From an uncultured Clostridia bacterium (GTDB lineage: Bacteria; Bacillota; Clostridia; Oscillospirales; Ruminococcaceae), in contig CALCSA010000247.1 of assembly GCA_937894185.1 (NCBI GenBank), forward strand, positions 1 through 9,450: a stretch of DNA of 9,450 bases, in the 5' to 3' direction. How positions within the stretch are numbered: the stretch's first letter is position 1; every line of letters begins with the position of its first letter. Position numbers and translations under genes: made by a program. Below the pieces are notes generated by a model. That model searched no databases. It was not told where the DNA came from and worked only from the letters and a program-made list of their open reading frames with translations. Positions 4,628-9,450 of this stretch are shown one piece after another.

Positions 4628-6259
4628 GTGAGCAAGCCCCGCAGAATTTTGACCATTCTCGTAGTCTGTGTTGTCATGCTGACGGTGATGAGTACCGCAG
4701 TTTGGGCCGCACAGGATGAGCACCAAAGCAATATGTACGCAACTGCCTGGTCTTTGGTCCCTCCCATTGTAGCCATTGGACTGGCTCTGCTGACTAAGGA
4801 GGTTTACGTTTCCTTGTTTGTGGGGATTTTGGCGGGGGGGCTGTTTTATGCCAACTTCCAGCCGGTGCTGACCATCACCTCGATCGTGGACATGCTGGTC
4901 ATCGAAGTAGGCGGCAACATGGGAATTATGATGTTTTTGGTGGTTTTGGGGATTCTGGTGGCTTTGATGAACAAAGCCGGAGGCTCCGCCGCCTATGGGC
5001 GCTGGGCATCCCAAAAAATTACCACCCGCAAAGGCGCTTTGCTTTCCACCGTGGGATTGGGTTTGCTGATTTTTATAGACGACTACTTTAACTGCCTTAC
5101 CGTGGGCAACGTCATGATGCCGGTGACCGATAAACATAAGATATCCCGGGCAAAGCTGGCTTACCTGATCGACGCTACCGCAGCTCCGATCTGTATCATT
5201 GCCCCCATTTCCAGCTGGGCTGCCGCTGTCACCTCCTCGGTTCCCGAGGGCAGCGCCATTGATGGATTTACCATGTTTCTACGGGCTATTCCCTACAACC
5301 TCTACGCTCTGCTGACCATTGCCATGATGGTGCTGCTGGCCGTTTGGAACATCGATTTTGGCTCTATGAAGCATCACGAAAAGCTGGCTCTGAAGGGTGA
5401 TTTGTTTGGAGGAACCGGCAACGAGTACGCCGATTTCCAGCAGGAAGCAGGAACCAAGGGCGGGGTGCTGGATCTGTTGATCCCGGTTGTGGTGCTGATT
5501 GTCAGCTGCGTGGTGGCCATGCTCTTTACCGGTGGATTCTTTGAAGGCGTCGGCTTTATCGATGCCTTTGCCGACTGCGACTCCACCGTGGCCCTGCCTC
5601 TCGGCTCTTTGGTGACTTTGTTTGTGGTCTTCTTGCTTTACATTCCCCGCAAGGTGATTACCTTCCGCCAGTTTGCCGACTGCCTGCCTGAAGGTTTCCG
5701 GCAGATGGTGCCTGCTCTGCTCATCCTTTCCTTTGCCTGGACCCTTTCCGGTTTTTGCAACGGCAGCTTGGGCGCCGATGTGTTTGTAGCCAATGCCGTG
5801 GCGGGAAATGCCGCAGCCAGCGCCTTCCTGCCCGCCGCGTTCTTCCTGATTGCGCTGGGCCTTGCCTTTGCCACCGGAACCTCTTGGGGAACCTTTGGCA
5901 TCCTGATTCCCATTGTGGTGGCTCTCTTTACCGATGGCAGCGAAATGCTGGTGATCAGCATCTCCGCCTGTCTGGCCGGGGCCGTCTGCGGCGACCACAT
6001 CTCCCCCATTTCCGACACTACCATTATGGCTTCTACCGGGGCCCAGTGTAACCACATTGCACACGTTTCCACCCAGATTCCCTACGCCATGCTGGTGGCG
6101 GGTATCTCCTTTGTGGGATATATCATTGCCGGATTTATTCAAAATGCTTTGGTGGTACTGGCTGCCGGTCTGGCCATGCTGGTAGGAGCTCTCATGTTTA
6201 TCCGCTCCCGGACGAAGGATGTCGATGGCGTCAAGCAATCGGCTCCCGGCAGAATCTAA
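4628..6259 (+). CDS. NhaC-family Na+/H+ antiporter
   Basis: The product has 543 residues and about a dozen hydrophobic segments, with a signal-like first helix before VWAAQDE, so it is an integral membrane protein. Family marks are SLVPPIVAIGLALLTKEVY followed by VGILAGG, then FIDDYFNCLTVGNVMMP at about residues 149-165, then GTSWGTFGI, and the charged motif GDHISPISDTTIMAS at about 455-469. The last, with the FIDD acidic pair, lies where NhaC relatives move cations. Members exchange Na+ for protons, and some exchange organic acids such as malate-lactate; I cannot assign the substrate. Three in-frame starts exist; I prefer GTG 4628 because GGAAAGG lies nine bases upstream, whereas ATG 4619 abuts it. 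It is monocistronic, divergent from tRNA-Gly and convergent with the parvulin gene. No riboswitch is recognisable in the 192-base upstream gap. Confidence 0.9.
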   Translation: MSKPRRILTILVVCVVMLTVMSTAVWAAQDEHQSNMYATAWSLVPPIVAIGLALLTKEVYVSLFVGILAGGLFYANFQPVLTITSIVDMLVIEVGGNMGIMMFLVVLGILVALMNKAGGSAAYGRWASQKITTRKGALLSTVGLGLLIFIDDYFNCLTVGNVMMPVTDKHKISRAKLAYLIDATAAPICIIAPISSWAAAVTSSVPEGSAIDGFTMFLRAIPYNLYALLTIAMMVLLAVWNIDFGSMKHHEKLALKGDLFGGTGNEYADFQQEAGTKGGVLDLLIPVVVLIVSCVVAMLFTGGFFEGVGFIDAFADCDSTVALPLGSLVTLFVVFLLYIPRKVITFRQFADCLPEGFRQMVPALLILSFAWTLSGFCNGSLGADVFVANAVAGNAAASAFLPAAFFLIALGLAFATGTSWGTFGILIPIVVALFTDGSEMLVISISACLAGAVCGDHISPISDTTIMASTGAQCNHIAHVSTQIPYAMLVAGISFVGYIIAGFIQNALVVLAAGLAMLVGALMFIRSRTKDVDGVKQSAPGRI

Positions 6260-6284
6260 CACAACCACAGGCTTTGCAAAAATC

Positions 6285-6319
6285 ACAGGCCCCCTGCGTA
6301 TGCTGCGCGGGGGGCCTGT
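6285..6319. terminator. Terminator between the antiporter and parvulin genes, first hairpin
   Basis: ACAGGCCCCC (6285-6294) pairs with GGGGGCCTGT (6310-6319) around a 15-base loop that can itself pair (TGCG...CGC). It lies 26 bases after the antiporter stop. The U-tract is weak on the plus strand (TTT) and better on the minus strand (GATTTTT), so it may act on both convergent transcripts. Confidence 0.7.
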
Positions 6320-6349
6320 TTGAGTGTCTGCGCCATGTCATAGACGCAG

Positions 6350-6380
6350 AAAGAGGACGGGAACGTTCCCGCCCTCTTTT
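6350..6380. terminator. Terminator between the antiporter and parvulin genes, second hairpin
   Basis: AAAGAGG and CCTCTTT flank a perfect 14-base palindrome, CGGGAACGTTCCCG, with one A/C mismatch. Four T residues follow on the plus strand and three on the minus strand. It begins 17 bases after the stop of the minus-strand parvulin gene and most likely ends that transcript. Confidence 0.75.
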
Positions 6381-6396
6381 GATGCTGCCGCTCTGT

Positions 6397-7491
6397 TTAC
6401 ACGGCAGCGGAAGCAATAATTTTGTCCAGCAACTCCTGATTGAGGCTCCAGTCGGGGGAATCGACCTGATCATACACGTTGCTGTACTGCTCAGGGAACT
6501 TTTCCTGCCGCAGAGTCTGTACGATCTGCTCTTTGGCGTCCTCCAGATCGGAATGGTTCATCTTCTCCATAATGTGATATCCATAGCTTGTCTTTACCAT
6601 GCCTTGATCTCCGGGTTTGGCGGCAAAGGCCCATTCTTCAAACTCCGGCATCATTTGGCCTTTGGGGAAGGTGTATTCGCCGTTGTTGTCCTTGGAGCCG
6701 GGGTCGGTGGAATGCTCCGCCGCCAGCTTGCCGATATCGGCGCCACCCTGCACCTGAGCCAGAATATCCTCGGCCTTGGTTTTGGCGGCGGCCTGCTCTT
6801 CCTCGGTCATTTCCTCGGTGCAATCGATCAGAATGTGGCGGACCGTCACGGTGTCCAGACTATCTTTATTTTCCTGATAGAACTGAGCAATTTCCTCATC
6901 GGAAATCTCAATGTCCTCCAAAGCCTTGCTCACGTACTGGGACACCAGCTTGCTGCGCTCCAGCATACCACTCAGCTGGGTCGGCGTGAGGGCAAAGGCA
7001 TTGAGAAACTCCTGCTCGTTGTTGTCGAACTGGGTTTCCAGCACCTCTTTGATTTCGCCGTGGATGTCCTCCAGCTCTTCCTGAGAGAGCTTCATGCCAT
7101 CCTGAATGGCAACATTGTAAAACACCGCGGCTTCTTTTACCATGTTCAGGGTATCATGGACGAGGCGTTGCTGCATCGTTTGACCTTCGATCTCTTGATC
7201 CCAAAAGGTGGTCATATCCATATAGGCACCATACTGGGCGGCGACATTGCTGCGGTAGAGGTTGTAGTAGTAGATGTAATCGGAACTGTAAACTACATGG
7301 TCCGCCAGAGTGGAAAGAGGCTCCTCGGGGATTTCTTCCCGGTCGGGCAGAGGTTCTTCCACTTCATCGGGGATGCTTTCCTCCTGAGAGGTGTCGGTGT
7401 CGGATTGTTCGGGAAGGTCCACCACCTTGCAGCCTGTGGCAGTGATGGCCAGAGTCAGGGTCAGCAGAATGGTCAGCAATTTAATTTTCAT
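6397..7491 (-). CDS. PrsA/SurA-like parvulin peptidyl-prolyl isomerase lipoprotein
   Basis: The 364-residue product starts at ATG 7491 with AAGGAG five bases upstream; the longer frame adds 12 residues that would spoil the signal. A lipoprotein signal (MKIKLLTILLTLTLAITATG, then Cys21) is followed by an acidic, proline-rich linker to about residue 60. Next come a helical SurA_N-like chaperone region and a parvulin domain at about residues 215-310. The parvulin hallmarks are VRHILI with its histidine at 219, GADIGKLAAEHSTDPGSKDN, GEYTFPKGQMMPEFEEWAF, and TSYGYHIMEKM with the second histidine at 306. Such proteins sit on the outer face of the membrane and help secreted proteins fold by proline isomerisation. 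It is monocistronic, with a strong promoter and a long structured leader. Assignment to the parvulin lipoprotein class is firm; orthology to Bacillus PrsA is not. Confidence 0.9.
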   Translation of the reverse strand: MKIKLLTILLTLTLAITATGCKVVDLPEQSDTDTSQEESIPDEVEEPLPDREEIPEEPLSTLADHVVYSSDYIYYYNLYRSNVAAQYGAYMDMTTFWDQEIEGQTMQQRLVHDTLNMVKEAAVFYNVAIQDGMKLSQEELEDIHGEIKEVLETQFDNNEQEFLNAFALTPTQLSGMLERSKLVSQYVSKALEDIEISDEEIAQFYQENKDSLDTVTVRHILIDCTEEMTEEEQAAAKTKAEDILAQVQGGADIGKLAAEHSTDPGSKDNNGEYTFPKGQMMPEFEEWAFAAKPGDQGMVKTSYGYHIMEKMNHSDLEDAKEQIVQTLRQEKFPEQYSNVYDQVDSPDWSLNQELLDKIIASAAV

Positions 7492-7641
7492 GTACGCTCC
7501 TTTTCCGGGCGTCCGCCCACACGTCATACTGTTCTGCGATGTTTAAATCCGGCAACTCAATTGTCGCTGCGCAAAAGGCAGGCAGACCGTGTTGTACAAC
7601 GCAGATTCGTATTCCCATCGCCTGTGGCCATGGGTGACTTG

Positions 7642-7660
7642 TCTGCGGCTTGACCGCAGA
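7642..7660 (-). other. Stem-loop at the 5' end of the parvulin mRNA
   Basis: TCTGCGG and CCGCAGA form a perfect seven-pair stem with a five-base loop. The predicted transcription start (about 7658) falls at its outer edge, so the mRNA would begin with the hairpin. Stem-loops at the very 5' end are known to protect some bacterial mRNAs from decay. That role here is inference. Confidence 0.45.
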
Positions 7661-7664
7661 TAAC

Positions 7665-7693
7665 ATTATAATATACAAACAGGCCCCCGTCAA
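7665..7693 (-). promoter_or_regulatory. Sigma-A promoter of the parvulin lipoprotein gene
   Basis: TTGACG (7688-7693) and a perfect TATAAT (7665-7670) on the minus strand are exactly 17 bases apart. This is one of the best promoters in the window and implies strong constitutive expression. Confidence 0.85.
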
Positions 7694-7700
7694 TTACCGT

Positions 7701-7712
7701 ACCGTAAACGGT
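7701..7712. promoter_or_regulatory. 12-bp palindrome upstream of the parvulin promoter
   Basis: ACCGT-AA-ACGGT lies eight bases upstream of the -35 element, with an extra ACCGT half-site at 7696-7700. The position would suit an activator or a second-site regulator. No candidate regulator is visible nearby. Confidence 0.3.
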
Positions 7713-7785
7713 TTGTAAATCTTATCCCAAGAGAGGAGCCTCCTTGCCCCGGTCTGGAGCGGAAACCCTTTCCTAGCGCCATGCA

Positions 7786-7810
7786 AAAAGCCGCCAAAGG
7801 GGCGGCTTTT
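7786..7810 (-). terminator. Terminator of the tail operon
   Basis: AAAAGCCGCC (7786-7795) and GGCGGCTTTT (7801-7810) form a ten-pair stem with a five-base loop and five T residues on the minus strand. It lies 23 bases after the stop of the last tail gene and shows that the tail operon ends here rather than continuing to the fibre cassette. Confidence 0.88.
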
Positions 7811-7833
7811 GCAACTTTTGTATAGCGCTGGGG

Positions 7834-8373
7834 TTAGCGCCACGCCAGATAGACATAGAGCTGGCCGTCCTTGTTGAGGCCGATGCTGGTCTGTCCCCCC
7901 TGATTGGCGCTGCCCAGCTGCTTGGCCTGAAAGCCAGTGGGGATGGTCTCCACCCCGGAGGTACAGCCCTGCCGGGTCATGACGGCAAAGTGGGTGAACT
8001 GGGCGTTGCCCGCGGCGTTAAGGGTCATAATAGGGGTGTCGCTGGCAAAGACAAAGCCAAAGCGGGGCCGAAATCCCAGTACAATTCCCTGAAAGGGATT
8101 GCCATCTCCCAGATAGGTTCCCACCACCGGGGCGCTGTCGGCAAGGGAGGTGCGATCCTCCGGGGAAAGATGAACTTCCCCGTTGGCCAGATGATCGTCC
8201 AGCCGGGGGTCGGCCCCGCCCTGACCGGGAACACCGCTTGCGATCTGATCCTGCAGCTGGGCAAAGGCGGCATCCAGCAGAGTGTTATCGGCGTTAAAGT
8301 CTGCCATTTTGGGAATGTCGCTCCCAATCCAGCTGTTCAGCTTTAAATGGGGCGTTTTGTTGCTGCTTGGCAT
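7834..8373 (-). CDS. Short phage tail-fibre protein
   Basis: The 179-residue product begins MPSSNKTPHLKLNSWIGSDI then PKMADFNADNTLLDAAF, an N-terminal pattern I recognise from Firmicutes tail fibres encoded right after the baseplate genes; this part probably attaches to the baseplate. A short helix and a GVPGQGGADPR linker lead to a mostly beta C-terminal part with GTYLGDGNPFQGIVLGFRPRF and the end LNKDGQLYVYLAWR. It lacks the long repeated shaft expected of a full fibre and carries no obvious receptor-binding domain. The ATG at 8371-8373 has AGGGAGG seven bases upstream, and that site overlaps the stop of the preceding gene. It is the last gene of the operon. Confidence 0.78.
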   Translation of the reverse strand: MPSSNKTPHLKLNSWIGSDIPKMADFNADNTLLDAAFAQLQDQIASGVPGQGGADPRLDDHLANGEVHLSPEDRTSLADSAPVVGTYLGDGNPFQGIVLGFRPRFGFVFASDTPIMTLNAAGNAQFTHFAVMTRQGCTSGVETIPTGFQAKQLGSANQGGQTSIGLNKDGQLYVYLAWR

Positions 8374-8385
8374 TGAGTTACCTCC

Positions 8386-8955
8386 CTATGTTTGAAGTGC
8401 GCCGGTAAAAGCCAGAAGGCTCCAGCATTTTTCCAGAGCGTTAAAGTCGTCCCAGGAAAGCCCCAGTTCCTCCAAACCCTCCCAGTCACGGCCCCGGGCG
8501 TTGGTTTCCACCGCCAGATGGGCGGGCAGACTCTCCAGCGCCAGATGCCAGGCGGCGTCGGGGTCCAGCCCCGGAACTACCCCGGAAGCGGCAAGGTAAA
8601 GGGCTCTCTCCTCCTCGTAAATCTCGGGGTTCAGCAGTCCGGTGGCCTTGAGCAGGGCCAGCACCCCGGCAGGAGTGGGCAGGCGGGGCCTTTGCCTGCG
8701 GGCCAGAATCAGGTCCCGGCGGGACTGCTCCGGGGCGTTCCGTGTTGGCAGTCCCACTGCCCCCTCATGAAGGTCCAGCCCTTTGGGAGTCGCGGTTTGG
8801 GGAAGAATATCCTGTGCCAGCCGTGTCAGCTGTTCCTCCAAAAGGGAAAACCCGGCTCCGTAGGCATCCAATTCCTTGTCGATCAGGCTGTCCTGACCCA
8901 AGGCGTAAATCCGCAGGGGGGAAAGCAGGCGGTAAAGGCGGCTCACACTGTTCAC
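8386..8955 (-). CDS. YmfQ / Mu gp48-like phage tail protein
   Basis: The product has 189 residues and fits the YmfQ (DUF2313, Mu gp48-like) family of baseplate-associated tail proteins encoded right after baseplate J in contractile-tailed phages. Signs are the N-terminal RLYRLLSPLRIYALGQDSLI, a helical stretch with TRLAQDILPQTATPKGLDLHE then VGLPTRN, the arginine-rich RRDLILARRQRP, and the C-terminal SWDDFNALEKCW, which resembles the W-D-E/D-F/I tail repeats of the family. The start is a GTG at 8953-8955 overlapping the TGA of the baseplate gene, with AAAGGTGG seven bases upstream. The frame stays open 66 codons further upstream, but that part is arginine/proline/glycine-rich antisense-like sequence inside the baseplate gene. 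Subfamily is less certain than role. Confidence 0.76.
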   Translation of the reverse strand: MNSVSRLYRLLSPLRIYALGQDSLIDKELDAYGAGFSLLEEQLTRLAQDILPQTATPKGLDLHEGAVGLPTRNAPEQSRRDLILARRQRPRLPTPAGVLALLKATGLLNPEIYEEERALYLAASGVVPGLDPDAAWHLALESLPAHLAVETNARGRDWEGLEELGLSWDDFNALEKCWSLLAFTGALQT

Positions 8956-9450
8956 AGCGACGCCACCTTTCCCACATCCACCTCTCCGGGAACCACCACC
9001 TGATCTTCTCCGGGGATCACGTCTTTGGCAGGGGAGAGAAGGCGGAAGTTTTCCACGCCCTCCACCTCCAGCAGACAGCCGGAAAGCCGGGCGAGCAGCA
9101 GGGGATGCCCGATTTTGAGAGCGGAAAGGTAGCGGGTGAGGGCGGTGGCGCAATGGGATGCCACCGCCGAAGGATCGTGCCCCGGAGCGGTTACCACCAG
9201 AGCGGCCACCTCCACCGTCAGAGGCTCTGCCTGTCGAACCAGCACCTGCGTACCGATCTCCCGGGCAGCCTGATACTCCTCCTGCAGCTCTGCCACCACC
9301 TGAGCAGCCTCAAAGCCCGGGGAGCAGGCCACCACCACATCCAAGGTGCCGATACCCCGGTGCCGGGGCAACAGAGCCGCCGAGCTCACCCCGGGGTGCC
9401 CGGCGGCCACCGCCCGGTAATAGGCCCCGTTGGCGCAGTCGGGCGGGGTG
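8952..9450 (-). CDS. Baseplate J family protein (N-terminal part outside window)
   Basis: The minus-strand frame is open from the window edge to a TGA at 8952-8954, giving the last 165 or so residues. ANGAYYRAVAAGHPGVSSAALL followed by PRHRGIGTLDVVVA is the characteristic middle of the baseplate J / P2 gpJ / Mu gp47 family. It is followed by helices with QVLVRQAEPLTVEVAALVV and a C-terminal LSGCLLEVEGVENFRLLSPAKDVIPGED segment. In contractile tails these proteins form wedge parts of the baseplate. A GTG at 9408-9410 lies within the conserved domain and is not the true start. The gene overlaps the next one by four bases (GTGA), typical of a tightly coupled tail operon whose upstream genes lie beyond 9450. 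Confidence 0.88.
   Translation of the reverse strand, partial: TPPDCANGAYYRAVAAGHPGVSSAALLPRHRGIGTLDVVVACSPGFEAAQVVAELQEEYQAAREIGTQVLVRQAEPLTVEVAALVVTAPGHDPSAVASHCATALTRYLSALKIGHPLLLARLSGCLLEVEGVENFRLLSPAKDVIPGEDQVVVPGEVDVGKVASL

Larger units (their letters stand above)
7492..7833. other. Intergenic region: parvulin leader and promoter, fibre-operon terminator
   Basis: These 342 bases hold no gene I can support. From left to right they contain the roughly 167-base leader of the parvulin gene, a stem-loop at its 5' end, its promoter, a 12-bp palindrome just upstream of the -35, a stretch with no clear signal (7713-7782), and the terminator of the tail operon. Confidence 0.7.

Noticed and set aside
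5279..6286. Minus-strand frame of 335 codons
   Set aside because: It is antisense to the NhaC-family gene, and its Gly/His/Gln-rich translation is typical of a shadow of membrane segments.
6274..7653. Plus-strand frame of 459 codons
   Set aside because: It lies opposite the clear parvulin lipoprotein gene. The hydrophobic, His/Leu-rich translation is the expected mirror of a charged protein.
8956..9153. 66-residue N-terminal extension of the YmfQ-like gene
   Set aside because: It overlaps the baseplate J coding sequence, is Arg/Pro/Gly-rich, and the GTG at 8955 has a proper ribosome site and a typical four-base overlap.

Overview
The window most likely comes from a Gram-positive anaerobe of the Clostridia, perhaps Oscillospirales-like. 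This is inferred from the strong AGGAGG-type ribosome sites, TTGACA/TATAAT promoters, a PrsA-like parvulin lipoprotein, an NhaC-family antiporter and a DUF6273 tail protein of the type common in Firmicutes phages. No taxonomic marker gene is present, so the placement is tentative. Coding regions look moderately GC-rich, while the stretch from about 3364 to 4360 and the 2880-3000 control region are visibly AT-richer.

Layout, left to right. (1) The 3' part of a ridA gene (+), closed off by a strong bidirectional terminator near 543-575. (2) A two-gene phage tail-fibre cassette on the minus strand: a 463-residue fibre with an internal 32-residue repeat (1476-2867), overlapping by 4 bases a 291-residue DUF6273 protein (604-1479). 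(3) A divergent control region (2868-3006) with one good promoter in each direction and five CGTAAA/TTTACG half-sites, including a perfect TTTTACG-N6-CGTAAAA dyad, next to a 118-residue XRE-type repressor gene on the plus strand. (4) An AT-rich spacer with a small secreted coiled-coil protein (-), a possible 21-codon ORF with its own terminator (+), and tRNA-Gly(CCC) (-) with its own promoter and terminator. (5) Two host-type genes in convergent orientation: an NhaC-family Na+/H+ antiporter (+) and a parvulin-type peptidyl-prolyl isomerase lipoprotein (-). (6) The 3' end of a contractile-tail operon on the minus strand: baseplate J family protein (partial), a YmfQ/Mu gp48-like tail protein and a short tail-fibre protein, closed by a terminator at 7786-7810.

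How it fits together. The right-hand tail operon and the left-hand fibre cassette are both phage-tail genes on the same strand, but about 5 kb of cellular genes separate them. The fibre cassette has its own promoter, repressor and terminator. The most interesting reading is an independently regulated fibre/receptor-binding cassette, whose near-identical in-frame 96-bp repeats would let fibre length change by recombination. It could serve a prophage or a domesticated tail-like particle, or it could be what remains of a second prophage. The window alone cannot decide between these, because capsid, sheath, lysis and integrase genes are not visible.
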